Part shown: positions 36,064-49,338 of the stretch, one piece after another
How the letters are laid out: each line of letters opens with the position of its first letter
Numbering within the stretch: position 1 is the first letter of the stretch
Source of the DNA: Fomitopsis serialis
Taxonomy: Eukaryota; Basidiomycota; Agaricomycetes; Polyporales; Fomitopsidaceae
Length of the DNA stretch: 62,904 bases
Assembly: GCF_022376445.1 (NCBI RefSeq)
Contig: NW_025955182.1
Location: forward strand, 1 to 62,904
Reading direction: 5' to 3'
Position numbers and translations under genes: made by a program
Notes under the pieces: model-generated
Told to the model about the DNA's origin: nothing
The model's input: only the letters and a program-made list of their open reading frames with translations
The model's database searches: none

Positions 36064-36569
36064 CGTGGGCTGTGGCTCTCAGACGAGCGTTGCCGGTCGC
36101 GCGGTGGGGAGGGGAGGGCGGGCGACGACGGGGCGTGCGTCATGCAGGCGTGCGGGGGAGTGAGAGTCAGTTGAGCCCAGCGCGGGATGGACGGTGGATG
36201 AGTGCGGAGGGAGGGCAGCAGGCGTCTCCGCGTCCTCTTTTGAGAAAACGGCGTCCGTGTCTGCGCTGCAGAACGTGTGGGAGGAGGAGGCACGTTGGCT
36301 CCCCGGGGGTCCTGTGTGACGCGCTCGCGCACAACGCGCGCAACCAACCCGGGGCTCCGGACCAGGCTCCGTGCCAGTCCAGACTCGCCCACCACGCGTC
36401 GCACGTGAGCGGCGCGTTCTATCTTATCTGCGCGACGCTCCCGTTCGGGCGCACGCGTCCATATATGCTCCCAGCTTCGCGCGCGCCCCTGCTCTGCTAT
36501 CGCTCTCTGCATCGTCCTGCTGCTCGGACGCCCCATCGGACGACCACTTTCCTGCGACTACTAGCGACC
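36064..36569. promoter_or_regulatory. Divergent promoter with TATA-like word
   Basis: 506 bases between two divergent ATGs. CATATATGC at 36460-36468 lies about 105 bases before the aldehyde dehydrogenase ATG and is the best TATA candidate for it. No other site was recognised. Confidence 0.45.
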
Positions 36570-39500
36570 ATGTCTGCCCAGACCGTCGAGATCGCCGTAC
36601 CCAAGACGGGCAGGAAGATTCAGGTCCCCACGGGCCTCTTCATCAACAACGAGTTTGTACCATCCGTCGACTCGAAGGAGTCCATCGAGTGCGTGTCGTC
36701 GGTGACTAGCCTGCCAATCCCCTTTCTCGCCGCCGTTGCTGCCACGCCGGATCCGCGGAGCATCGCACGGCGCGGCGTCTTCCGTCGTGCCACCGTCATT
36801 CCCCCGGTGTTCTTCCCGCCTTCTGGCCGCACACGCTGACCTGTGTCGCAGGTGCGTCAACCCGGCCACGGAAGAGGTCATCTGCTCGGTCGCTGCAGGT
36901 GCGTACTCTCCTTCACACAGCACACCCGCTGTCTGGACTCGGCCCCGCGCTGGGCGGATGATCGCCCGCCTCCGTGCCCTGCATGATCAGGGACATGGAT
37001 CGCCGTCGGTCGATGTGCGTGGAGCGGTACCTGCGGCGTCTTGCCGCAGCCTGCCCGCCCGCCAGCCCGACACCGATCGCCTGCCAATCCAGAGTACACC
37101 CAGCGCGGCACATGACGTCGTCGCACACCGTTGTGGGGCCCAGCGTCGCCGCGCGCACAGCGAGTGTGCCGGCGCCCGACGCATTGGCAGGCTTCCCCGC
37201 AGAGTCAATGCGCGCCCCTTCTGGCCGCGGCCTGTGCGCGACACCGACTTGTCTTCGGTGTTTTAGGTCGGGGGTGCCTCGAGACGTGTGCCGCGTACCG
37301 TCGCGTCGGTGCTAGCCCTCTTTGCACGCACCGCCTGCCTTCTCTGGTCTGTCCATACATGCCACCCCGCCGCTTCTCTTGTTCTCCGTGTCGGCGCCGC
37401 TGTCCGGCAGCCCTCTCGACACGCCGCCTTTGCTCGCCCCCCTTCGCCCGCCCTCCGTGTCGGGTCCGCGCCACCGTCTCGCGATAGTCTCCGAAGGGGT
37501 GCGCGGTGTCCTGGCCCCGTCTTCCCGCCGGCGCAAAGAGGCTTCTCTGGTGGGATTGTCGCCTAGGCCCGTGTATCGGCTACTGGCTGCGACGCCACCC
37601 CTACATGTCTCCAGCTACGAGGGGCCATCTCGCCCTGCGACGCGGCCGCCTTCGCACACTCTGCGACCCACTGCGTCATCCTTGAACTGACCCCCTCTAC
37701 AGGCTCCGCCGCGGACATCGACCGTGCCGTTGCGGCAGCGCGCGCGGCGTTCAAGACGACGTGGGGGAAGAACGTCACGGGCGTCGAGCGATCGCGCCTG
37801 ATCAACAAGCTCGCGGACCTCATCGAACGCGACGCGCAGGAGCTCGCGGAGCTCGAGACGCTCAACAACGGCAAGCCCGTCCGCATCGCGCGGTGAGTGC
37901 GCGTTCACTCCGCCTAAAAGTTGATTTACTGACTGGTTATGTGCCCGAACACTGCATATATGTGGGTCATTTCTTGGGATTACAGAGACTTTGACATCGG
38001 CGACAGCGTGTCTTGCCTGAGGTATTACGCCGGCTGGGCAGACAAGATCGCAGGCCAGGTAAGTCGCGTCCCAGTCATCTGCACTCCCACCCCCTCTCGT
38101 TCCCTGTCCTGTGCAACTTTCCCAAGCCTGCCCTCCGCCTGAGAGCACCAAGCGGCCGCCCGGGCGGACTACTCGGGGCTGTGGACCGCTCTGATCTCCC
38201 CGACGAGACCGAGTCCAAGCTTAGCCACCCCCTTCTGAGGATCGGGCGCAGCACGCCTCCGACGCGGGCCCTGTCTGCGGACGGTCTCCGTGGCTCGTGT
38301 GGGCGGAACAGCCCCACCTCGCGCGCCCGACCGTTCATTCAGTCGTCGTGTAGGCACAGCCATCCACTGTAGCCCGTCGATCGCCGGCGCGATGCTCTGT
38401 TGCTGGGTTGTTGGCGAGACGGAGATGCGCGTCGATGGCGTGCGGGATGCTGCGGTCCATGGGTATCGGTTTCCTCTGCTGAAAGGCGACAGCAATTGAG
38501 TCGAGGACTGATCGAGTTTGGGGTGGTGGCGATGGATGGTCATACTCCGAGGTTGTCGGGCAATCTGGGTGGGCCGATGATTGGCGTTCGTTTCTGGTCG
38601 TGCGCGGGTTACGTTTGCATTCGCAGGCGTGATGGATGGGCTGTGCAGCTGCGCTCTAATGCACAATGGATGACTGCCATCTGTTTGAAGGATGCTATGA
38701 CATGAACGTCCGGCCGTTACCGACTTTCGTCAGAAAGTCCCTTGATCTCGTTTGCGGATGCCTCACATCCCTGAATTTCGTGCTGACGCCGCTTCCCTCC
38801 GCAGTCCCTCGAAGTCGACAACAAGACCAAGTTCGCGTTCACTCGGCATGACCCCATCGGCGTCTGCGGCCAGATGTACGTCCCAGCCTAACTCTTTACG
38901 CTCACATCCCACCCCTCCGAGCCTCCGAGATCCCACGTCGTGTGCCGTGTGGAGTGCACTGGGCTGACGCATCATGTTTTTCGGCGCATATAGCATACCA
39001 TGGAACTACCCGATCAATATGTGGTCCTGGAAGGTCGCCCCCGCGCTTGCGGTGGGGTGCACGATCGTCATGAAGCCGAGCGAGCTCACACCGCTCACGG
39101 CGCTGGTGAGTGCTGTGTTCTTGTTATCCACATATATTCGAAGCCCCCGCCTCCCTACCTCGTCGTTGCGCCATTTGTCTGAGACCGGAGCGTGCATTCG
39201 TTTCCCCGCACAGGTGCGCGGAGCGGCAATGCTGCCCACAGTCTCCGGGCACAGCTTTCTCTATGCTTCGTCTTCCCTTCCTGCGCTTCCCGAAGGCCCG
39301 GTCGAGGGCCTATGCGGCGATCTCCTTCTAGCTCAAATCCGCTTCGGGCATCACTTTGGGTCGGGGCTCACCCGGGAACCTGTCCGAGTGGGAACAGCGT
39401 CGAGCTTCTATACCTCGGCGTGCGCGTAGGTGTGCGCGTATGTATGTGTGCGTGCGTGGTACGACTGCGTCCGAGGGCACCTTCTCTGTCCGGCTACCTT

Positions 39501-42271
39501 CTTATGGCGGTTGTGGAAGCGGTGCTTCTCGTTCGGAATCCAGAGCTTAACAGACGTGGGGCGTCTGGGTAACCGCATGGATATCTCGGGCGACTGTGCT
39601 ACGCAGGGGTGCTGTTCAATGGCTTGTTTCGCGGGAATCGCCACGCCACTTTCACAACAAGCACAACGTCTGGCGCATGGGGATGCTCGGGGTCGCGCGA
39701 GCAGTCGGCGCGCTGCGCTGCGCACCGTTCTTTACTTTCTGGGTTTGCACGCGGAAGCTGGGAGGCCGACCCGTTTACCCCAGTTTATGCCGCGCTTCGC
39801 CGTCGTCGGTGACCCGCTGCTTCCAGGGTGCTCGAGTGCATGCCTCTGCCTCTCTGGTACGTGGTGCGGTACGGTGTGACGAGGGGCGTCATGATGCTCG
39901 CGGGGCTTGTTCGGGACTTCATGGTGTCAGTCACTTGGCTTCAAGCGATGATCGCCGTTCTGCATGAGGTCTCAGTCCACTGCGCCTGATCCTGTTCATC
40001 CCTCGGATCCTGGTTCAACTGCTGATACGGCTCCACACAGAAACTGTCCGAGCTGATCGTTGAAGCTGGGTACGTAATTCGAAGTGGGATCGCCTGTTCG
40101 GCTCGCGGCGTCCGATCGTCTCGCCGGGAACGGGTCTACGTCCCCGTCTTCGTCTCCGCCGCGACCTCTGCTGACATCATAACCTCAGTTTCCCGCCTGG
40201 CGTGGTCAACACAGTGCCGTCGCTCGGCTCCGTGGGCGGCGCGGCGCTCTCGTCGCACATGGACGTCGACAAGGTCGCGTTCACGGGCAGCACCGTCACG
40301 GGGCGCAAGATCATGGAGGCCGCGTCGAAGAGCAACCTGAAGAAGGTGCGCATCGTGTGCGCGGCCGGCGTGCCGGCCACCTCCTGCAACTGTGATACTT
40401 ACGATCGGCGGATGCTGTGCCACTAGGTTAGCCTCGAGCTTGGGGGCAAGTCGCCGCATATCATCTTCGAGTCTGCGGACCTTGACCAGGGTGCGTGTGC
40501 GCGTGTCCTGGCGGCACGTTCCTACTGACGTTTGATCCGGAATGTGCCGTCTCGCGCTGGTCGTGTTCTCTGGTGCCGGTCTCGTAGCGGCGAACTGGGC
40601 GGCCCTCGGCATCCTGTACAACACGGGCCAGGACTGCACTGCCGGATCTCGCCTCTTCGTGCAGGAGAGCATATACGACAAGTTCATGCCGGTGGGTCAC
40701 CTATCGTGTCTTTCACGCCGCCTGCCAATCCGAACTCTGCTCCAGATCCTTGCCAGCAAAGCAAAGCAGCTCGTGGTCGCCGACGGCTTCGACGAGAAGG
40801 CCTCTGGCGGTCCAGTGGTGAGCGTCCTCAGTCCCTCCACGTGCACTCTGTCGCGCCCCACACTCGGGTCCGCTGCCAGCTCGGTTCTTTCCTGGGGCAT
40901 GTGGGTCTGTCGCCGCGAGCGCGCGAATCTCCGAACCTTGTCGGAGGAAGATCTCGAACCTTAACCCCAATGCAGGTGCAGAGATTGCTCCTCCGGGCGC
41001 TTCTCTGCCGCTCCGCCGAGAAGCGCTCACGCGCATTGCCGGCGTCGGCTTTGCGAACGGCGATGCTGCAGGCTCGGGGATTTCCCGAGACGGTGATACC
41101 GATGCAGCAGGAAGTGGGTTGGGTAGCCCGATCCTGTTTTCATCTGTCCGAGATGGGAATATTCTTGGAAAGTCGTTGATGCTCGATGGACGTGCAGGTG
41201 TCGAAGGTTCAGTACGACAAAATCTTCAAATATATCGGCCTCGGCAAGGAACAGGGTGCTAAATGTCTCGTCGGTGGGGAGAAACGCCAGAGCAAGGGCT
41301 ACTTTGTTGACCCCACGAGTGCGTCGCTCGTTCACTTGCCGGCGGTGACCTACTAAGTCTCGAGTGAAGTCTTCACCGATGTGACGCCGGAGATGAAAAT
41401 CGTATGTGCTTGCAGCTATAGGTTACGACCTGTGCCGCGCTGATGCTTGACCTACACCCAGTTCCAAGACGAGATCTTCGGTCCGGTGTTGTCCGTCACT
41501 AAATTTAAGACGGAGGAAGAGGCGATCGCGCAGGCAAATAACACGACCTATGGCCTGGGAGCAGGCCTACACTCTAGTGCGTCCGAATTTCATGTCACTT
41601 ACATACTCACCTGCCATCCCACAACCTTCCCATCTGGTTATCACACGTCGCTCTATTGAATGCTGACGACGAGCTTAGATGACGCAAACCAATGCATGCG
41701 CGTAGCCGGTGAGCTTGAGGCAGGGACGGTGAGTTTGATATTCTTGGCTTCTAGGAATCGGCGGACGATGCAAGGGCAACATATGAAGGCCTTGGTGTCA
41801 CGTCTAACATCCTGTGTGGATCCGGAAGCTTCGATCATTCCGTCATACGTACCAGCCGAGTCATAGGTGCTGAGAGATTTGCGTCTCAAGCGCATTCCAA
41901 GTCCCCACTCATGGTCCTGTTTGTCATCCGGTGACTAATGCCTCCCATTCCAGGTCTGGGTGAACCAGTACAACCTCCTCTATAACAACGTTCCCTTCGG
42001 CGGCAAGAAGCAGAGCGGCATCGGTAAGCCTTATGGTTCATTGCCCGACTATTCAATTGTGCCTTCGCCTTCTGGCCCGAGTGATCCCCCTGGCTGCGCG
42101 ATGGTTCCGTGACGAGTTAGATCACTCGGCTTCGAGGCTGTGAACTGGTGCCGTTGCTTAATGTCAAATTCATCTGCAGGTCGGGAGCTCGGCAGTTATG
42201 CCCTGGAAGAGTACACCTCCGTGAAGGCGGTGCAGTGGAACTTTGGCGAGAAGCTTGACTTCCCGTTCTAG
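36570..42271 (+). CDS. NAD(P)-dependent aldehyde dehydrogenase
   Basis: Oxidises aldehydes to acids; the closest class is the fungal ALDH1/2-type (cytosolic or mitochondrial, unresolved). Seventeen exons: 36570-36688, 36852-36898, 37703-37892, 37986-38058, 38805-38875, 38994-39105, 40041-40069, 40189-40345, 40427-40490, 40588-40691, 40746-40817, 41198-41318, 41358-41401, 41462-41576, 41679-41728, 41954-42023, 42180-42271; 509 aa with every phase consistent. Landmarks are [18 protein letters not shown], the cofactor loop [10 protein letters not shown], the general base E270 in LELGGKSP, the nucleophile C304 in [17 protein letters not shown], and [11 protein letters not shown] near the end. No targeting peptide is evident. 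The odd point is intron length: 804, 746, 935 and 380 bases, against about 40-120 elsewhere in the window. The gene is otherwise intact. Confidence 0.95.
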
Positions 42272-44979
42272 GCTACAACGCTCACAGGGGTGGAGCACCC
42301 AGCCGGAGTTGCTGATGGATAGGGGCGAAGAAGCAAACAATTTGTATACCAATGTACCAGTAAAAATACTCGGCCGCATCTTGAACTGTGATACATGCCA
42401 TGTTATCTTCCGGGTTGTCCCTTGAGGTAGACCAATTGCACCGTGACCATGTGCAGGACCGCGACGAGTCGTTTGTGGGTCTCTCCCAATTCACATTGAG
42501 CGGCTTGTCTAGCATGAGTTACATATGAGCTGCAGTGTGGATGCCTACAACAATTATCTGAGACGACCTGTACCGCTGTTGATTGCACCCGGACATATTA
42601 TCTTCTCAGAGCGTCGTAACCAACTTGGCGTAGTCTGTGAGCTCCGATACTGCGGTACCTCCGAAAGCGATGCGATACCTCTTGCAGACTCATCCGAGTA
42701 AGATATCCCACGGCCCATAAGCCTCCCCTCACCCCAAGGACCACGGAGAAGCTCGTGATCCTCCTTTAAAGTCGTCGGGGCATTCGCAGCATCCCTCGCG
42801 GGCCGTGGCGACGCAGTAGGCGTTGGCTTACTCACATATGCCACCCAAACGCTTGCTTCATCATTGAGTACACTTACTGTCCAGTAGGCAGCCCGTAAAC
42901 ACGACCTTGTTGAGTAGGGAAGGCGGAGGAGGACACTGAGTCAGCATCACTGAGCCTGCTGTTCCAGCGTCAGCTCATACTAGCCTAGACCTGGTTCCTC
43001 ACACAGTGGTGGCGGTGATGGGAGCAGGTAATTCTCGTGGCATGCTCGTAACGATGCACTCGCCCGGGCCAGCTTCCAGGGAACTTACGTCTCGATGCAT
43101 GATATTGATGATATTTTAATTTTGTCAAACTCCGTAGTACGCGGCGATCATCAGCGTCTGTGTCGATCATACACACGCTCCCGACACATTGATCGCGCCG
43201 CTTGGCAGGTTCTAGTACCCTGCCGTCATGGATGCAGATCACCCGCTTCAGGGGCTGCCACTTTCTCGATATCTGCAGAGAAGATGGTGCATTCGGACCT
43301 GGTCACGTACACGCCGTGTGCCAGACGATGCAGATATTAAACTTCTTGACTCAGACTTGGACCCAGCTATCGTCGCACTGGCAGCCACTCTGCCAGGAAT
43401 ATACGGCCACCGTCCACGCAACACAATGAGGTCTAGATGAGGTCTCGCATCATGACATGAGGGTGTTCAAGTCGTCACAGTAGCCGGTCGAATGCCACAC
43501 TTACCGTGCTTGGCCGCAACTTTCCTCCGAGTCGGTATACTTATTCATCGCCTAGACACACAGCGGGTCTCGTTGGCGCACGAGACGCCCACTTTCCTTT
43601 TTGGAGAGTTTCACCGGTCTGCCGTTACTTCTGCATGCTCTTGACAAAATGACCCTTGTGCTGTCAAGACAGATTGTGACTACGATGAAGCCGGCGGCAT
43701 CGTGTACAAGCGTCCGAGTCGTAACTTGGCGCCCGTCCTCCCGCTCAGTGGCACGCGGCATCGCCACCGGTGTCCTTAATGATGCATCGCACTAGGCAGT
43801 AGATCTCGCTAGAAAGCGATGCGGCCCTTTAGCACGGCGTTCCTGAGTCGAGGGTCCGGATTTGCGGGTTCCTCGCCTGCAAAATCAGAGCATGTCGAAC
43901 GGAATGGATCGTCGCTTCGAGTCGCCTCGGACTCCCATTTGGGCCCCGTTGCGATTGCGCTGCGAATACTTGGCTTGACTAGACGCATCACTGGGGCCAA
44001 TCGCCTGGTTACGCCTGATCGAGTTCTCCAGGTTACATCTAACATGCAGTCAAGTTTCAGTCGAGTAAGTCAGGAGTAAGTATCGTATGCGTGTCTGATC
44101 GGGCGGACGTAGGCCGACCGAGATCGACGGTTGGCGCAGCTCACCTAGTATCTTCGAACCTCCTGTTAGAGCTGAGGGGTGTGCCCGGGTGATGGTGCAT
44201 GCAAGGTTACAGCGACCAACCTGACTCGGGTGTACTCTCCCGCGTTTGGAAACCGGAGAGTCAAACCGACCTCGTCAATTAGTCATCTCCGGCGCGGTCG
44301 CAAAATGGACAGTCTCCAGTCCTTCGGATTTCGAGCTGGGTCACTACGTCATTAGTCGCAGTCTCAGAAGATCTGTGGTCTGACCTGTACATGTCCTAAG
44401 CGTGGTTTATGCATGGTTTGAGAAGCACGATGCTATCGCGTCGCCATGCTCGGAGCCCGGGCGGTCTATGAGCGGACGCTGCTCGGAACAGCAGGTCCTG
44501 TGGACAGCCTGACTGGCCTGAGGGCCGGCCGAGAGTTCACTTGCCATCACGCCTTCGCATCGAGAGTGGGCTCGGCGAGTCTGCTGATCGCCGGAAGGAA
44601 GTACTTAGGCACCGTCCATTTGAAGGCGTCGTCTAACAGTCAATATCAGGTAAAAGGCTCACACGTGCAGCAGGACGTCTAGCTTCATGTCTCGCTTTTT
44701 CGACCAATACGGGGCTTCGCAATGAACAAATAGCCTCCTAACAAAAAGAGCGGCATTAGATATGGAACGGATTCCGTAGGAGGTCACAGCAAATACTAGG
44801 GTATGCGTAGGGCGGTCTGTTGGGGGCCGGATGTGGATGTGTGTTCCATATGGCTACAGTCAATAGATAGCGAACTGTGAATACGACGGCAGGAGCATCG
44901 TGGCTATGAATACAGCAGATGCGTAGGAAAGCGGGGTGCGTGTCCGAGAGTTTGCAAAGCAATGTCATTATGTGTTATG
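42272..44979. other. Intergenic, no gene recognised
   Basis: 2.7 kb with only short frames on both strands and no splicing pattern or family motif. The right end holds the 3' flank of the Zn2Cys6 gene. Confidence 0.45.
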
Positions 44980-46101
44980 TCACGCGCTACGACGATGGGA
45001 TTGACCTTGAAACGCAGAATAGTTCATGTCCTGCCAAACCGCTGGCAGTGAGCAACTATGCGGACTTTGTACGTCGTATGATGGACGTACGTTGGGATCC
45101 ATCCATCCTTGGAGGTTCTGTCCGTGAAATGCCGTGGCGCCCGAGGGCTCATTGTAATAGCCTTGACCCTGCAAGTATTGGTTCGGATAAGACGTGCTGT
45201 GGATGAATAATCAGTGTCTATCCCATGTGGGAATAGCCGCATTGACCGCACTGACCTCTGGTTGACGCCCGACATCAACTGCGAAGTGTTCCCCGTGGGC
45301 AACGTAAGGCCCAAGGCCTGGCCCGCGGCGCTGCCGCTGCTGCCGGGTGAAGAAGCATAAGTGTGTGCCACAGACCCGGGGTAATGCTGAGAGTTCGGCA
45401 CGCCATGCTCATAACCATGATAGCGATCGTAGGATGGCCCTGCCTGGGATTGGTTGAACGGGTCGGGTCCAAGGTATGATGGCGCTGAATGGGGAAGCGT
45501 TTGTCGCCGTGAATCGGGGAGCATCTCCGCCGACATGTCGTAGTACTCTGGCCAGTCGTATATCGGGCCGGGGAGCGTCGCATGGTGGGACCATACTGCG
45601 CTTGCCCCGATGGCGGCCAAGGCATGGGCGTCGATGGCAGCGACCGCGATGTTGATGGCGATGCTAACATAGCATGCGGTGCTGACCCACCAGCAGCGGC
45701 CGCAGCGGTTTGTTGTCGTTGCACGTGGATCGGGATATACTCGCACTTCACGCCCCTCTTCTCGCAGCGGTCGCACTGGGGTGTCCCTCCAGAGCACTGC
45801 CACAGACGTGAGACGATGCCCGGCGTGAGATCATGGCCAACGATCTCACTTTGACCTGTCGCCGACGACATTCAGTACATGCAATCGGCGTTCGCTTGCT
45901 CCTGACCATAGGTGTCAGGAGACTAGAGTCAACCGAGGCGCCGGCTGCAGAAGATACGAACGACTAGGTTAGCCTATGTCCTGCCTTCATCGGGAAAGAT
46001 GCGGGAAAGTACTTACGAGTGTTCGATCTCTGTCCTGCGTCCGTATCTTTGGACTTCCTGCTGCTGGTGCTGGCTTTGCGCTCGGGGCTAGCATCTGTCA
46101 T
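44980..46101 (-). CDS. Zn2Cys6 fungal transcription factor
   Basis: Exons 46101-46017, 45944-45850, 45796-45256, 45196-44980; about 312 aa. The binuclear cluster is complete and split by an intron: C51-TE-C54-RRRQVK-C61-SGGTPQ-C68-DR-C71-EKRGVK-C78 followed by EYIP. This matches the Gal4-type DNA-binding domain in its common basidiomycete form. The basic-acidic leader (KASTSSRKSKD) is probably nuclear. The rest is Ser/Pro/Tyr/Gln-rich (DWPEYYDMSAEM, SYPNQYLQGQGYY), as in activation regions; no fungal-specific TF middle domain is seen. A one-base loss near 45580 is needed to pass from SGQAQYGPTM to ATLPGPIYDW; only the second frame splices in phase to exon 4. Targets unknown. Confidence 0.82.
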
Positions 46102-47697
46102 GGTGGCGATTGAAGGTAGATCTACTTAGGATCGCGGGGAGTGGGGCACAGTATGGGACCGTGATGTTGCGTCTAACATCGGTGCGATTTATACGAAGAA
46201 CAGGTGGTCGAGTAATAGGCGGGCGCCAAACCACTAATCCACACCAGACCGACTGAAATGGTAGAAAGAGACGGAAGATCTGAGATACGATCTAAGGCGA
46301 AATTCCCTTGTGCCCCACGCCGTCCACGAGGGCATTGCCATAAAACACCAACTAGCGGTTGAGACGCCCGCGGTTCTGCTGGAGGCGCTGCCTTTGATGC
46401 GGCCCAAGGCTAAGCGAGGGCGCCACCGGCGCTGACGAGTTCGTCGATGATTTATACCGTGTGAGTCGGAGTCTTCGCAATCACTCCGAAGCCATCGAGA
46501 GCTTGTCCGCCCTTGTCCGCCCGAGGAAAACGACCAGGAACTATGCAGAATAAACACGAGTTAGCGGTGGTTCTGACCTGATGCACAATTGAGCACTCCG
46601 TGCTATACACCATAAAGATATCCGCGTCCCCACGGGAAAGGTTGGAAGTGTGATTGTGGACGTGAAACAATACCTACGGTGAGTGTCAGGGATCCCCTTA
46701 CACTGCAACCGCATTAGACACGATTGCCCCTCAGTGTCGAGGCGTGGGTCTGTCCACAGCACATTGACGAGACCCAGTTAGGGATCAGTTGCGATATGAT
46801 CACCATGCGTATGCGCGAGGCACGTCACCGAAAGTGGTTTAGCCTCTGTCATGGCTTCAGGCTGACGCTGGACCGATTTTCTTTGCCGCCGTCGTTGCCG
46901 GGCCTCCGGCAGGAGGAGGAAGTGGGAACTCCAGAGCATTTGTCATGTTGCGCTACGCCGTCTTGCCCGCCAGAGAGCAGGCTTCCGAACCACGCCGTAC
47001 GATCTTCCTGCCGAATGGCATACAGAAGGAAGATGATACTGGCCGGCCGGGGAACGTCGGGCACCGTCGACGTCGACGTCGTCGGAAAAAAAGCGCGTAC
47101 ATGTCGCGCGGAACAGCACGGAGGAGCAGAGCGAACGTAGTACAGCGTTCGTAAACGTTGACGGAAACAAGTCCCGGTCCTGGTCAGACCCTGATCCCAG
47201 GCTGCTTGTCGGCGCAGCGTCAAGGCGCCTAGTAGTAGTCGAGATGCGCGAGAAAGCGCCTTCTCTAGACTCCAGTCGGACATACGAACCAGTGATAGAG
47301 ACCGCAACAGATCGGCCGGCCAACGAACAAGTCGCCAATTGCTGTGCGTGGCTGACTCCCGTGCTCGCGCGGATATGACACGCCCAAAATTACTTACTCA
47401 GTACCACTGGCTTGCACAGTCAGTCAAGCTGAGTGTATCGGTTCGCGCAGTAGAGAGGATCGTCAGCCACTGGAAGTAGGCTCGCCTTGATTCACCATAC
47501 TCACCGCCTGATGACTAAGCCACACCGCGGAGACCGAGGTACGCGCTATGAAGCTCCAGAGCTTCGAGGGCAGCAACCATCGAGGAGTCGGTAGGGTGCC
47601 GACGTTTCACTGACAGACTTGGCAAGCACTGCTGAACCACTCAGAAAAAGGCGCTAGATATACATCACAGTCCGTGCCATGGAGGGTCAACCGCACT
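46102..47697. other. Intergenic, no gene recognised
   Basis: Contains the upstream region of the Zn2Cys6 gene and the 3' flank of the proteasome gene. A 152-codon minus-strand frame (46849-47307) has no motif, no splice support and atypical composition, and was not called. Confidence 0.45.
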
Positions 47698-48684
47698 CTA
47701 CATCGCTAAGTAGTCTCGAATCTCTTCTTCGGTCAGTTTCCTGAACGTAGGCTTCGTCCTCCCTGTGCCCTCGATCTTCCCCGATTCAAGTTCAGCCAGG
47801 CTTGGGACGGTCACGACGCCAATCTCGATTGTTTTCTCTGTCATGTGCCCCTCGAAACCTTCCTTCAGCGTCAGGAGTGCCGTATGGATGGCATCCTCAA
47901 GGCTGATGTCGTCGTTATACCTGACGCCACATTCATCGGATCAAGCTTCGCAACCACAATATTCAAAACCACGCACCGCTTCTCGAGGAAAGTCTTCGCG
48001 TTCACCATGTTCTTGCCGATCGCGCTCGCCTTCCAGGCCCAGTAGGACCCTGAGGGATCTACCTGATACAGGGTCGGCCCGCGTGTGATGTCCCAGCCAG
48101 CAATAAGCAGCGACACGCCGTAAGGTCGCACACCACTGCGAAGCAGGGGTCGCATCAGCTGGAGTCGCCCGGACGTCCGAACGGAGGTGGAACCTACCCT
48201 GAGTGTGTCGCCTGCTGCATGATCGTCGCGATCTCCTGCGTCAGCGTCTTCGTGGGTGGGTACTCGCCGTAGATCTTCCAGTACGCCTGTGCGGACTTGC
48301 GCGCCTTCGCTACGAGCACACGGAAGTCGGGGCCCATGCCCGAGTAGACGATGCCGATGTTGGGGCAGATGATGGCGACCTTCTCGATCATGGAGTCGTC
48401 GATGAGGATGGAGGGGGACTTCTTCTCAGTTGCAATGACAATGCCATTTGTGGCTGGTCACCGTACGCCTCAGGTTCGGAGATGACGCGGACGGGAGTAC
48501 ATTAGACTCACCTTTGATCCCCAGACTTGTTGTGCCCTGCCTACTGCTGCCAACGCGTGTTCAATTTGTACAAGCTTTCCGCTCGGCGAGAAGACGGTAA
48601 GCGAGTAACTGGGTGTTCCGTGAGCACCATCTCTACATGCACGTAGCTTTCCCACCTGTAGGCTCCTCCGTCAGCGCTGGCCAT
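47698..48684 (-). CDS. PRE8: 20S proteasome subunit alpha type-2
   Basis: Alpha-ring subunit of the 20S core protease (yeast Pre8, human PSMA2). Exons 48684-48656, 48608-48512, 48453-48198, 48135-47977, 47920-47698; 254 aa. The N-terminal alpha signature is [22 protein letters not shown], followed by [95 protein letters not shown] and a C-terminal [11 protein letters not shown]. One base seems to be missing in a G run in exon 2 (CCC on the plus strand, about 48535-48538): the frame shifts between AAVG and GTTSLGIK, and the splice phase of exon 3 requires the second frame. Since the gene is universally essential, this is probably a sequence error. Confidence 0.95.
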
Positions 48685-49338
48685 GATGCGTCTTGTGTGA
48701 GGTTAGAATAAAATGGACCGGACAGACGTTACGCGTAGCAAGCAGTGTGTAGGCTTGGTGATGTACGGGACTGTACAGTGCACTGTACGCGCGTCGCTCA
48801 GTGCAGTCGCGTCTGTCCACGTGATCACAATGATCGGTGGCTGGGTGTAGACGCCCGACCGGTTTCGCCGGCGAGTCGTTCTCGAACCAGCCGGACGGAC
48901 GCGTTGAGTCGACATGTACCGCCTGCAAATGACAGAATCGATGACCGCCATCACCGTAGAAAGACGTAGAGCGCATCAGGCTTTGATGTCGCTGTTGGGG
49001 CAACAAATGCCGGACCACGGCGCGACGTCCAAGGCACCGTGTCGGACGTTGCGATGTCCAGCGGTTTGGAAAGCCCTGCTGCTGCCTCGTTCATATACAT
49101 ATCTGAAACAGCAAAAATGGCCACAATTCTTCTGTTACATTCTGCTAAGTACATTTGGTATACACCGCTCAACGCATCGCTACTGGAGCTGCGGATGACA
49201 TAGGTACGGTACTATTACAAGCACAAGCTTCTTCTGCTAGACATTGGTCTTCTGCCGAACGCAAACGCAATCACTCAGCCTCCGCGATTCACGGCTTGAG
49301 GGGCGTCGTCCGCAGGTAAGTTTGCTAATTCACTATCA
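48685..49338. other. Intergenic between proteasome and peroxiredoxin genes
   Basis: Promoter of the proteasome gene and 3' flank of the peroxiredoxin gene. No coding frame of note. Confidence 0.45.

Noticed and set aside
46849..47307. 152-codon minus-strand frame
   Set aside because: No motif, no convincing start or neighbours, mixed-strand open frames in the same place.
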